Positions 25,186 to 37,192 of a stretch of 64,000 bases of DNA are shown one piece after another (position 1 is the first letter of the stretch; each line of letters opens with the position of its first letter). The notes below the pieces were generated by a model, which saw nothing but the letters and a program-made list of their open reading frames with translations, did not search any database and was not told where the DNA came from. The stretch spans positions 4,193,001-4,257,000 of the forward strand of contig NC_089731.1 of assembly GCF_035083965.1 (NCBI RefSeq), given 5' to 3'. This DNA is from Branchiostoma lanceolatum (lineage: Eukaryota; Chordata; Leptocardii; Amphioxiformes; Branchiostomatidae). The position numbers and the translations under genes are program-made.

Positions 25186-28100
25186 CTACATCTTATATCC
25201 CAGCTTGTTTCTTTCTTTTTGTTTCTTCCGTACGATGTCTATTGATCTGTCTTTCCATGTGCTTTTCCTCAGTTTGATGGGCCTGTTACCTACATATTTT
25301 CCTGAAATAAACAAAAATAACATGTTAGTCAAGGATACTAAATGACAATGCATTATTGACCTTATGAATGGTATTGTTTTAGAAATATCACTAAAGCTAT
25401 CAAATGAGGTAAGTTGATTCCCCTAAGATTTTGCCTTAATTTTCAAAGTCTTGCCAAATCAGAATTCTTTGACTCTTTTCAACAAAGTATCATTCAAAAG
25501 TTACAATCCAAGAGGATGCCCCTATCTAAAGCATACTTCTTTTCGAGTGAGGAAAACCGTAGGTGTAAAGTGCCTTTCCCACAACAATTTGGCCTGCCAG
25601 GTATAACTTTTAAATACATTAGATAGTGAATAGATACTATGCAGGGTGCGAAATACCCGGTTGCGCACTTGCGCAGCGCAACAATATTTTGGTTGGCGCA
25701 ACTTATCTCTTAACCCAGGTTGCGCGGTGCGCTACCTAAATTTTGGGCCGGAGAAATCGATTTTGCGGCAATTACTTGGACGAAGTAGAAAATAATTGGA
25801 CCAAGGAAGCTCACACACCCGTGTGGTGTGCACACACACTCGCTCTCAGTCTCGTAAACTTTCAAACCAAACATATGAATCGACCCCCAACTAAACAAGT
25901 TAATAAAGTTACCGATACTTTTTCACTCGTTTGCATCCATATTCAACCTGTTTTATTGTGCCTGGATCGCAAAATTCGTCGGAAAGAGAGCGCGGCTTAG
26001 CGCTCGGCTCTTGTCCGCCATGTTGAATTCATCGACTCTCGCTGAATATCGCGTGATTGCGCGAGAGTAATGACGTGTAATCTGCAGTACCGGCAACTAC
26101 TGATAGAGGGCAGTGTTTGAGTTGCTGTGTATTTCTATGGGCGAAATGTTGCTAGTGCTTTTTTTGGGGCAAAATTAAAAATTACAGAAGTAGAGATGGA
26201 GCCACTTTACTAATAATAAGCTGGGATTTAAAGATTCTTTACTTTGCAACAATGATTATAGAATAAACAATGTTGTGACAGTGAGATAAAAACTGGACAA
26301 TGACATAGACTATTGTATTTATTCTATGATTATCATACATGTACATCATTGATAACTCACCTGTGAATTTTCTAATAAAAAATATAGGTGATTTTATTCC
26401 GGGGGTACTTTTATTAGATTTTGAAAATAGGCCCAGTAGCAACTTTTATGTAAGGGATGAGAATAATGTACAGGTACAAGTCCTATTGCAGTGTAACTCT
26501 TGCTAGAGCAGAAAAAGCAAAAAGTCTATGGGTGTTGAAAAAAGGATTTATTTGTACTAAAAAAATAGCCGTGCCATGTCACATGAATTGTATAAGTTTG
26601 TTTGTTGTGGGTTGTGGTGTTTTATTAACATTGTATATCATTGAATTTTATTTTGAAACAAAAACACATTTAAGCACCAGTTATATTGTTGAAGGCTATG
26701 TAATACTATGTACTTACAAAATATAATTTCAAGAAATCAGTGAATTTTAGGTGGGGCAACCTGAAATTCTGACGGGCAACCTAGCTTTCTACCTAGGTTG
26801 CACACCGTGCAACCTGGCTCAAAAAAGTATTTCGCACCCTGTACTATGTAAGCTACGAGAATGGTACGAAAAGAAACACCTTTTTTTATCAAAGCAGGTT
26901 GATTTTTGTATGAAATGAGAACTTGAAACTTGGCATAAATGTAAAGCAACATCTCTTCTAGAGACTGAAGTATCTCAATGTGTTTTTCACATTTCTACCT
27001 GCCACTGAAGTTGAGCACAACCTCATAATAACTACTGTTATAGTGTTATAGTACAGATTTTGCCTTTTTGGGCTTGTTTCATTTACTGCTTTGTAAAACT
27101 TACCGTTCATTTCTCTCATGGCTTTTACAAAGTCGTTGGGATCCTTGAAGCTGACAAATCCATAGCCTTTGGTCTTATTTGTCCTTTTGTCCCTGATGAC
27201 CTTGGCCTTGAGGAAGGACGGATACTTGTTGAACGCTCTGGCGAGAACGTCATCGTTCACTTCGTTTCCCAAATCTCCACAGAAAATTCTGAAGTCATCT
27301 GCAAGAAAGAATGACAATGTTTGGGCTGTGTTTGATAATCAGTGGATAAATACGTTTATTGCAAGTTCTAGCCTGAAGGCTAATAGCAAGCTTAAGTGAG
27401 GGGAATGGATAATTCTGTTTGGGATTACACTCTGCCTCTGGACGACACACACAACTGACCTGTTTCCCATTCCTGCAGACTGGAATCCTCCCACAACAAC
27501 ATATAAATCATATTTGTAATTTCATATTATATTCAAACTCCTTTCAAATCATAATCTATCAATGTTTCTAACTTGAAGCAATAATTTAGAGAAGAGTAAA
27601 ACAACTTTTATGATAACGAAATCTATATGACAAATCATGAGAGGCAAAAACAAACTTGTAGTTAACTGTAACATACTGTAGTACTCACCCTGACCAATCA
27701 AACCACGTGAATCGCATTGAAACAGTGATTGAAAGCGACCGCGATTCAACGTTTAGAAAAAACAGTTTCTACTACTTTCCTCTAAACGTTAAATCACGGT
27801 CGTTTTTAATCACATCCAAAGTGCCAAAATTGTCAATCTGAAAACATCTTTGGAAAGCTGACACCTTCCACCATCTCACTGGCGAGTTTGTTTTGTCAGA
27901 TGTAGTCGTTAACGCAACTTAGAAAGCGATTGGTCGGAAAATGGTTGATACGAATCTGAGTCTCAATGCGATTCACGTGGTTTGATTGGTCGGGGTCGTA
28001 CTGTACCTGTTTCCCACTCCTGCAGACTGGAGTCCTCCCACAGCTGTCCTGCTGCTGTTCTGACGTACTTCTTCTGCTTGTCCTTCTGTTTTCTCTTCTT

Positions 28101-31100
28101 CTGGTTGTCCGGTCCCGACGTGCTCCCCTCAGCTGCAGCTACAGCCTGGCCCTGCTCTACTGTAGGGGCTGGAACACGCCAAGCAGAAAACAACAAGAAA
28201 CAGTCAACACAAAAAGGACGGAAACTTCAATTTGATCAATCACATCTCTGTTACCACTTAATCAATTGTATAGCACATTTAGATCATTAGAAAGCTTTTT
28301 AACTTTCCGCACACGGAAGTAGCGGTTTGGCAACCTATTCCCTATTGGTTACAGAGTTAGGCAGCAGGGAGAATGTTAATCACACTTTACAATGATACCA
28401 TATCTGTGTTGATGCTAGAGGAAACATTGAAAGGTTGAACACCAGAACTGAGAATGTGAGTGCATCATAAAACACAAGTGCCGCAATTCCCCTTCTTAAC
28501 GGTGTGTGATGTTTGGCACTTTCTTTGGTGACCCAACCACAAAATCAGTCGTATCTTCCACTGGCCATCACAGTAATGGTTTATTGTACCGGGGAAATTC
28601 CCCTAGTTCTTTTCGACAAGTATAATGTACAGTGGACCTCTGGTTAACATCCCATCCTAAGAACTGCAACCCTGGGATTCAAACTCCCAAACTCTTGGTC
28701 CAGAGACAGGGTCATTAATCATTGGACGCCTTTTTGACATGGTCAATGTGTGGTCCTCCTTAAAGAAAGGACGTATATCCTAAAATATCTTCCTACACTG
28801 TAAGGGCTGCCTCTCTCAACAACTATGGCAAAGCTGGGATTTGAATTATTGACCATCTAGTCTAAAACTCAGGTTACTAACCTCTAAATGACAGCGAGTT
28901 ACCTGCTTGCTGGTGCCCTGGCTGTGGTAGTTCTACTGGTTGTTCCACTGTGGGCTGGACAGGTGCAATTTCTACAGGCTGGACCAGGTCTGTGGAGGGT
29001 GGCTCTTCTGTCTAGCAGGGCACAGATAAAAGGTCAAAGGTTAGTGTCAAGCGCCAAACCTCTGCACATAAAAGAACCCAACACGTTACAAAGCTACATT
29101 GCACTACTACCGTATACTACTAGCTAACAAAAAAGCACCATGCTCTCGTCCTCAGTCTAAGCGTCGACTGCTTTACCTTTACTTTTTGACAGATTTGACA
29201 GACCTAAGAGTGAAATATTTTCTTTGCTTTTGAAATAGCCCGGCATCCAAACCTACATTGTGTATTATACATGTAGCAGCCAAGTCTCGGCAGCTATAAC
29301 AGGTTTGGATATACCAGGCTGCTGGTAAAGAGAAACAAAAAGATCTATCTATTCATGAAAGTTTATTGCAAGTTCTTGCCCGGAGGCTAATTGCAAGTAC
29401 AAGTAACATGAAAATAATGACGGACAGACAATGGGTAACAAAGTCAATATAGCATGTGACTATTTTTTGTCTAAATACTGACACTTAATTCTAACTTGGG
29501 CTTGACTTCCTTTTCCGAGACATTATTACACCTTGGATAACTAGAAATATATCAGTGAAAAAGTACTGCTATCATTAGTAAAGAATACTACATGTACATG
29601 TATATCATTATCAGTGAGGAAGTCCTAACCTGTTCTGTTGCTGTAGTCGGAGGTTTGTACACCGTGGGGCCGCTCTCTACCACCACCCCAGGCTGGGGGC
29701 GCGGGGGTGGGGGCGCCATCGGAACCTGCCGGGGCATCTGCATCGGTCCCGGCATCGGCCCCATCTGCATCCGCTCGCCCCCCATGGGACCAATGGGACG
29801 GCCCATCATGTGGCCAACGGGCCCTACCATCGCCTGTCGGATCATGGGAGGGCCCATTTGGGACATGTGGATGGGGGGCATGTGGCTCATACTCATAGGG
29901 GGCATGGGAGGCATGGGAGGGGCGGGCACCATGGGGGGTCTCTGCAGCTGGTGGGGGATGAAGATAGGGCGTGGCGCCGGCACCGGTCTGCTGACTGATA
30001 TCATCGCAGGACCGATGGGGGCTGGGAACGGAAACAAAGTCTTTCTTAAGTTTCTACTTCAGAAATCAGAAAATATATGTTGAGTACAAGCAGTTATGTA
30101 GCAATTGTAGTACATATATACGTACAAAAGAACAGGGAACACCCCAGAAATATAGAGTAGGAAGGGGGGAGGGTAGCCTGTATTTACACAAGCTCTCGGC
30201 CGGAGGTCACTGACCCCCTAGGGGGATGGTGGTTACAGGACCGGCTGGCCACTAGGAGCCAATTCGTCAGGCTAGGCGGGAGGGCGCCAATCACAGGATG
30301 TGCGTCATGATGGGGGGGGGGGGGTTAGACGGGGCAAGCGCTGTCAAGAGTAGAGTGGCTATTGCATTTTGCCTTTTCCAGACACAAATGCAACTTCAGC
30401 TTTACATCTTGTCTACAATGAAATCCTGAGTTTTGAGCAAAATTACAGGCTTGGCCGGGGAAACATTGGAAGAAATACCCTAACTTTGAAAATCAACAGG
30501 ATGGAGCTGGGATTGGAACAGGATGAAGGAGTGCCACTGTTCCATTCTTTAGGGAGATTCACGAAAAGAACATAAATGAATGTGCATGTACCTGAAACAG
30601 GCTGGACACTGTGCACAGTGATAGGCCTGTTCATCATTGGTCCAACACGGACTGCTGTAACCCCTATAGCCATGGTCGCCTGAGCTGTGGCAATACTGGC
30701 TGCAACCTGTCACGGAATAAAAAAATACTGTCTTATTCAAAATATCACACCTCAACAACCAGCGTTGGAAAAGATTTAAAACAGTCACTGACCCTATAAG
30801 GTGACTACATAAAAAATCTATTGGCCCGAACCAACTTTTCTCTGGCCCAAAATTTCTATGCATTTTTGCTTGCAGCAATGAAATACTTTTATTTGTCAGT
30901 GTAAAAAATCTTAAAGCAGCATTGTTCGATGACAGCTTATGACCCTTGCGTATCATTAACCAATACATCACATTTCAGGGCTTGAAATTCATCTTTGGGA
31001 ATAGGTGCACTGGTGCACCCAACTAAAAAAATTGGGTGCACAGAAAGAATTTTGGGTGCACCAGATAAAATAAAGTTGAATGTTCTTCAGAACATAATTA

Positions 31101-33118
31101 CAAAGTTTAATGCTGCTGCCTCTCTTAAGAACTTCAATCTGTAATTCTATACCTAACTTTAAAATTTCAAACAAATAATACATTAAATAAAGTACAGCAA
31201 AAAGTTATCATGCTGTTTTTTATATTTACATTTCAAGAATATTCTGTATACTAGTGTACAATGATACCTTTAACCCTATAGGCTACAAAAATATACAGGT
31301 GCACCAGTGCACCCACAGTCAAAAATTAGGTGCACAGCTCCAATTTTGGGTGCACTGGGTGCACATGCACCCACTATTTCAAGCCCTGCATTTGGAAGGC
31401 CAGGACTGGCTAGCTTTACGGGCGTCTGACAAGTTTCTAAGACTGGTCAGTCAGGCAAGCCGCTGGGAGTGAAGTCAGGCTAGAGGCCCGACATATTTGC
31501 CAATGGAAAATCTCAGAGTGAAACACCCATGAAAAAAAAACAGCACTGGTCCGATTAAGCATATGGCACTGTAAGCATATGGTCGGATCGAATTTGTCCA
31601 ATCGACAGACTTGAAATGGACCTGCGCAATGTTGTGTAATCTGAGACATAGTCTTGCCTTACCTGGTTGAATGTGTTGGCTCCTATAACCATCCTAGGAT
31701 GCCCCCCCTGCATGGCCAGGGCCATCGCTGGTATTCCTGGGGAGGGGGCCGCGATCTCCTGCTCAAAGCTAACACACACAGAAACAGGCATTCGTGAGAC
31801 AAGAGTTTCTACACTAGTCAATTTCATATGTAAATATATATTATTAAGCTAGTTCACGGTTGAAGTTTGTAAGGATGTTGAAGTTAAAGGGCCATGCATA
31901 TGCGCGATCTCCCACCACACACACGGCCAAATTTTACCGGCCCCACTATCCTGCCTGCCCCACAATCCAGCCTACGCCCACTAGAATCTAGCTAATAGTA
32001 CTATGATCACAATCACTCAGATATACAAATATAGCAAGCGGTTAGTGGGGGCGGGCTGGATTGTGAGGGCCAGCGAGATAGTGGGGCCGGTAAGGTTGAG
32101 GCACGCATTCAGTGGGGGGCCGTGGGAAGCTTCTACTGGTCAGGGAGTTGGCTACGGAGAACAGGGAGAAGAGAGGAGTATAATCTCCAAGCAGATCTAG
32201 ACGGGGCACGAAAATTGTGTAGGCTGGCTGGAGCTTATCTGGCTGACTGGACCTTCTCTGGCTAGCATTTACGATTTTCGCGCGTAGATCTGCTTGGAGA
32301 TTAGGAACAATAGGCGTCCGTTGGTCACCTGTTGTCCCTCTCTCTTACATACACCTTCTTTCCGTATCCCGTACTTGACACCATTAGCATACTTTTCTGG
32401 TTTTCACTCTATTTGGCTAATTTCTTCTATTTTTCCAGCAATCCACAGAGCCTGGTAAAGGCTCTGGATCGTGGGCAGCAAGTCCTGTGCGTGTGGACTC
32501 ACAGGATCTTGTCTCCTTGGGTACTACTACTAGTATACATGCAAGATATATCTCGTTTTAGTTTTAATACTAGAAATAGTCAACATTTATATGGAAAAAG
32601 AAACAATTCAAACAGTCCTGCGGTGTCATTTCAAACCTGGGTTTTCATCAGTACAACATGAATTTCGTTTAGAAAAAAAGGAAAATACCTAATATTTTTT
32701 TTCACAAATTTGGCATCCAGGGAAACATACTCACAATATTTGCTAATTATGAACCATAATTCACAGAAATTGCTAAGAGTCGTGACAATAAAAAAGTGTC
32801 AATATGGCAATCAAACTTCCAACATGTTTCCAAGATATTCAACAAACGATATTCTATGGAGATATGGAGACAGGACTGAATATAATTTTAAAACACCAAA
32901 ATATTTTTATCTTCATGGCATGGTGGGGAGGGGGGCGACAATTCTCGTGGATATGTTGTGAGTTAAACGCCGTATGAAGTACAGAAAAAGTTCTCAAAAG
33001 AAGGAAAACAGCCTTTTCAGAAATCAGACGTCATGACAAGGACGGTAGAGGTTCCTTACCGGCTCATTTCCGCCTCCATTTCGCGGAGCTTCTGCTGATG
33101 GTCGTCTGGAGCCGCCAT
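25186..33118 (-). CDS. RBM42: RNA-binding protein 42, complete, 8 exons
   Basis: RBM42 is an RRM protein of nucleus and cytoplasm that binds RNA and hnRNP K. Exons: 33118-33060, 31768-31663, 30706-30592, 30021-29630, 29011-28903, 28168-28007, 27298-27104 and 25301-25186, giving 417 residues in one frame (human about 480). The N-terminus (MAAPDDHQQKLREMEAEMSR) is a short helical segment. The middle is Pro/Met-rich (exon 4). A Lys-rich stretch with KKRKQKDKQKKYVRTAAGQ and the family signature LWEDSSLQEWE leads to one RRM (about 316-394) with RNP2 FRIFCGDLG and RNP1 KGYGFVSF. The C-terminus ends with RKKQKERNKLGYKM. An AATAAA lies on the minus strand about 150 bp downstream. The exon 6 donor is directly beside a MITE. 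Identification is very secure. Confidence 0.96.
25642..26841. mobile_element. Non-autonomous hAT-like element, 1200 bp, RBM42 intron 7
   Basis: Perfect 15-bp inverted ends (CAGGGTGCGAAATAC) with sub-terminal GGTTGCGC/GCAACC repeats. TACTATG flanks both ends (25635-25641, 26842-26848). The interior is AT-rich with no transposase. Confidence 0.85.
27686..27997. mobile_element. Foldback MITE, family 'CACCC[TC]GACCAATC', copy 1
   Basis: Long inverted arms beginning CACCCTGACCAATCAAACC, with GTACT on both sides (27681-27685, 27998-28002). It is inserted 9 bp past the RBM42 exon 6 edge (28007). The same family occurs at 42635-43053. Confidence 0.85.
30133..30565. mobile_element. hAT-like short element, diverged copy, RBM42 intron 3
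   Basis: Left end CAGGGAACACCCCAGAAATAT and a body shared with the 62291 copy (ttttgccttttccagacat, ctttgaaaatcaacaggatgg, ccattctttagggagat). The right end is mutated. It stops about 27 bp from the RBM42 exon 3 edge. Confidence 0.7.
30976..31388. mobile_element. hAT-like element rich in GGTGCACC motifs, RBM42 intron 2
   Basis: Ends CAGGGCTTGAAAT and ATTTCAAGCCCTG, flanked by CATTT on both sides. Near each end GGTGCACC-type palindromes repeat. Related left ends occur at 63267 (CAGGGCTTGGAATTC) and partial copies near 11005-11075. Confidence 0.8.
32181..32303. mobile_element. Small inverted-repeat element with AGATCTGCTTGGAGATTA ends
   Basis: TAATCTCCAAGCAGATCT at the left and AGATCTGCTTGGAGATTA at the right form inverted ends. 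The same end motif occurs alone at about 17783 and 46144. Confidence 0.65.
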
Positions 33119-33330
33119 TTTCGCTTCTTTGTAACAAATGAACCGCCTACAAACGAGAACTTTACATTCAAGAAAAGTGTACATACGCTCGCAAGAAAAT
33201 AAACTTTGATACATTAGGGACACTATTTACAAAAATAAATCATTTCAAATTTGTATGTTGGTAGAATATCATGGACTATAATTAAGCATGAAGGTATACG
33301 CTTAAAAACTTTTCCCATGTCGATGCGTTC
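33119..33330. promoter_or_regulatory. Divergent promoter region RBM42 / SCO1
   Basis: RBM42 and SCO1 start codons face away from each other across 212 bp (317 bp if SCO1 starts at 33436). The RBM42 start lies in AAATGGCGGC, resembling a YY1 site (AAGATGGCGGC) placed at the initiator. No TATA box is evident. Shared promoter use is inference. Confidence 0.65.
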
Positions 33331-36300
33331 ATGTTAGGTCATTCCGGGTCACATCCAACATGGCTGCGCCCGTTGTGTAACTCAGCTCGGAGATTTTCTT
33401 ATATATTTGGGCCAAATTACAGTTTGCGAAGGAAAATGTTGTTCAGGTCGGTCGGCAGGTGTTTGTTGAGTGATACGAGATTACTCTGGAGTCGGAATGA
33501 CGTTTTTCCGACGTTACATCGAGCGGCTACGCGAGCTCAAACCCAGGTAAGTTGTGTGTTGTTATGGCAAACATGGTTCAGTTACGTAAATCAATGATTC
33601 AGCAGAAAGGGGTTTTGTACTAATATATGTTTCAATGTGATTTTATTACAATTTCCGTGTTTGGATAGATTTTTTTTGACATGCACATGATTTGTACTTC
33701 GATATTTTTTTCGTACACTGTGATTTGAGCAGTTACTAGTACAAGGAAAATACATGATGTAACAGTAATGCTGACAGTTACTTAATTTTTCACCTACTAG
33801 TAAGATATTGTCTTAGTGTTTTCAGTTTGTAGTTGAAACAACCGTAGTAGCCATAACATATGTTGATGGTCTGATAACTTCTACGAACTGCAAAGACCGT
33901 GAACATAGAATCACACTGAATATTTGATTTACAGTAAAGGTAAAGGTACTGTCCTATACATAATTTGTAGCCTTTTTGAGGCCGTAGGGGCAATGGGTTG
34001 TTATCCACTGCGTCTGAGGTCTAACCATGATGTTGTTTCGTCTAGGACACGGTATTGCTTTTTTAGTCTAGGACACGGTATTGCATTTTTGTCTAGGACA
34101 CGTTTTTGCTTTTTCGTCTAGGACACAGTATTGCATGGCGTAGCCCGGTTGGTTCCCTAAATCCTTCCACTACCTTTAACCCTTCCCAACTGACTTACAA
34201 CTAGTAAGAAATGAAGTGATATTTCCCCAGGTGTCCTCCTGTAGCCTGTGCACCTGTCCTGTGGGCAGGAGGCCGTTGGCTCTGCTGTCCTCCAGACCAG
34301 CCCAGCAGCTGAGGAGGATGACATCAGACCCTGTACCGCCCTCACGCCCCAAACCGGAGAGAACGGTCAGTAAACTATGTTTGGTTGCTTGTTTGTTTGT
34401 TTATTTTTGTTTGCATTGCAGAACCAGGAAGAACCCCTACTCTTAAGTATATAATTCGGATAAGTTGGTAGGTGTTCAAGGTGCTCTATTCAAACCCAGG
34501 ACCTCCAGTTTTACATCCTTAGAAGACGTCCCTACTAGTACTAGAAATTGAAGCTTTTTCACCTGAGTCAAGTGAGGAAATTAGTGTTAAGGGCACAACA
34601 TTTGTTTCTGCTTGGGATTCGAACCCAGACCGTTGATCTTAACAATCATGATTTCTGCCCCTCCAGGCCTCAGTGTGGAAGGCTTTAGTAGGAGCTGGGG
34701 GGTTAGGAGCTGCACTCCTGCTGTACTTCAACTATCTCAAGAGAGAGAAAGAGCTGGGTAAGGGAAATATTCTGTTATTTTATGTTCTATATATTTTTTG
34801 TTATTAAAATTATATTGTTCTGTTATATAACCAATATACTATAGTCAACTTCTAATTAAATCTAAGCTGAAAATAAAAAAGCTGAAAAGCAAGCTCAAAA
34901 CCACTGCAGAAATGCTTGTTCTGTCTTTTTCCTGACTATCCCCTTGTTTCGACCGCTAACTCAAAACCACTGTGAACACTCCCTTTTCTCTAATTCTTAG
35001 TCCAAACGCATTAGATCTCAGCAAACTAATACACTTCACAGTATTTCCTTTAGATACGTGTATCTTGGCTAATATTGATCTGTTTTCATCATTTCAGCAC
35101 TTGAAAAGGAGCGTTCCAAGTCCCTGGGAAAGGCTCTGATTGGAGGACCCATCTCCATGGTTGATCACCATGGTAACCCGAAGACGGAGAAGGATTATGA
35201 GGGGCAGTGGTGTCTCCTGTATTTCGGCTTCACGCACTGTCCCGACATCTGTCCCGATGAGCTGGACAAGATGGCACAGGTAGGTCAAAGGTTTAGGTGC
35301 AAAAGAATATAGCCAAGAGTGCATAAGGCCAAATTAAGAGAGATCTATACATAAGTGAGAGTGAGTGAGTGAGTGAGTGAGTGAGTGAGTGAGTGAGTGA
35401 CTGACTGACTGACTGACTGACTGACTGACTGACTGTGACTGACTGACTGAGTGAGTGAGTGACTGAGTGACTGACAATGCTCTACATGTATATCATGACA
35501 ATACTACAATCTCTTTGCTGTTAGCAATGTTATTAGAACATTATAGCCTGTTTCACTGTTAATTTTTTTCTTTTTTTGTTTGTTGTTTAGGTGGTGACAG
35601 ACATGGCTAACATCAAGACCCTGCCCAACATCACTCCCATCTTTATTTCCATCGACCCGGAAAGGGACGACGTCAAGTCTATCGCTGAATATGTCAAAGG
35701 TTTGTCTTTCATTTTGATTTATTTACCCAGAGTCAAACATTTTGCCACAAAGGCGGTTTTCAATGTGCCCTGCAGGCATACATGCATCCCAGTCTTTTTC
35801 AACTACTTTCAGCTACTGTCACTTACTCAGAAGTAACTGGATAAAATTTGGAAATGGTCAGACAGACATTTCAGGCAGCATCCACTGTCTTTAGTCAGTG
35901 ACTAACCAAGAAATTGAAGTTTTCAAATGTTATCAAGTTGCTTGAGCAACTGCTACCTTACATAACTTATTACCTGGATGTCTAACCTTCATTGACAGAT
36001 ACATACTAGTAATATTTCACTGTTTTACCCTTCAGAGTTCCACCCAGACCTTGTCGGCCTGACAGGTTCACTGGAACAGGTCAAACAGGTGTCCAAAAAC
36101 TTCAGAGTGTACTACAGCCAGGGGCCCATAGATGATGATGGAGACTACATAGTAAGTACATTGATATTTGTTTATTTGTTTATTCATTTATGCACTCATT
36201 CATTCACTCACTCAGTATGATCCAGGTCAGATTCGAAGAGAACATAAGCCATGCACATAAAACAAAGGGAAAACACTAAAACTTGTAAAAGCGACACAGC

Positions 36301-37048
36301 ATTTTGCCCATATTTACCTTAAAGGATCCTTAGAAATGTTCTTTTATCTGTAACCAAATCGTTACAAAATGTACCAGTAGTCACTTGTTTCTAGATCAAG
36401 ACTTCCAGCCACAATACAAAACATAGAAATCCATTTATAAGTGTTCAGATGATTCTTTTAAGTAACTTTACAGAAACAAAGGTGACAAAATGCACATACA
36501 TTGTACCTGTCACAGTGTCCACAGTACAATGGGATACCAGCTTACGTCTTTTCATAACTTCTGTATCTAAGTTAAACTACACTTTCCAACACAATATTTT
36601 ACCCAAATTTCGACAGACTGTCTCTGTGACATCAGTCACGTCATGCAGATAGGACATGTAACTCCATGGATCATACATTGCAGAAGCCTGTGGCGCCCCC
36701 CGTCTCTGTTAAGGGATGGTTGTAAAGCCCTGATGTAGATGGCTTCTTTTAGTCCTCATCTCTTCATAACTTCATCTTCGTCTTCTTTCCGTTGATGCCC
36801 ACAATCATCACACTGATTATTCTGGCATATTGGGAGAGCGCAGCTGGCTTATATAAACGGTTGTATATCGAACCCCCCTACACATCCTTACCTATAACTT
36901 GTTGTTGTGTTGTTCCCAGGTGGACCACACCATCATCATGTACCTGATGAACCCAGACTGGCAGTTCCTGGACTACTACGGCAAGGACAAGAACTCTGAC
37001 CAGATCGTGGCCAGCATAGCAGGGCACATGCGCAAATACAGAAGCTAA
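33331..37048 (+). CDS. SCO1: Mitochondrial copper chaperone SCO1-type, 7 exons
   Basis: SCO proteins sit in the inner mitochondrial membrane and deliver copper to the CuA site of cytochrome oxidase subunit 2. Exons: 33331-33546, 34231-34365, 34667-34757, 35098-35279, 35591-35699, 36036-36151 and 36920-37048, giving 325 residues. An in-frame ATG at 33436 would give 290 (human SCO1 is 301) and either start may be used. The N-terminus is Arg-rich without acids, like a presequence. Exon 3 encodes the membrane anchor. Copper ligands are visible: the CPDIC motif (Cys195 and Cys199 in the long numbering, in [14 protein letters not shown]) and the distal His286 in [13 protein letters not shown]1 and SCO2 are not separated with certainty. 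A short out-of-frame ATG reading frame starts near 33359, upstream of the 33436 ATG. Confidence 0.93.
33940..34190 (-). mobile_element. SINE copy with internal tandem repeat, SCO1 intron 1
   Basis: Body blocks gtaaaggtac and tttttgaggccgtaggggcaatgggttgt match the minus-oriented copy at 17877. Inside, about four units of gtctaggacacggtattgc (34045-34135) are amplified. Confidence 0.6.
35358..35475 (+). repeat. (GAGT)n/(GACT)n microsatellite, SCO1 intron 4
   Basis: Uninterrupted gagt units change to gact units and back to gagt. Simple tetranucleotide repeat. Confidence 0.95.
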
Positions 37049-37186
37049 CCAACACAAACAACCATAGCTGTCTTATTCAGATTTACATTAGAAAGAGTAG
37101 CATTGTGTAAGTAGCACTACAATGGGCAAGTTGTTGTCAGTGTATGCATATTAGATTGATTAGTACATGTACTTTTTACATGTTGA

Positions 37187-37192
37187 AATAAA
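37187..37192 (+). terminator. Poly(A) signal AATAAA for SCO1
   Basis: AATAAA lies about 140 nt after the SCO1 stop codon. Confidence 0.65.
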
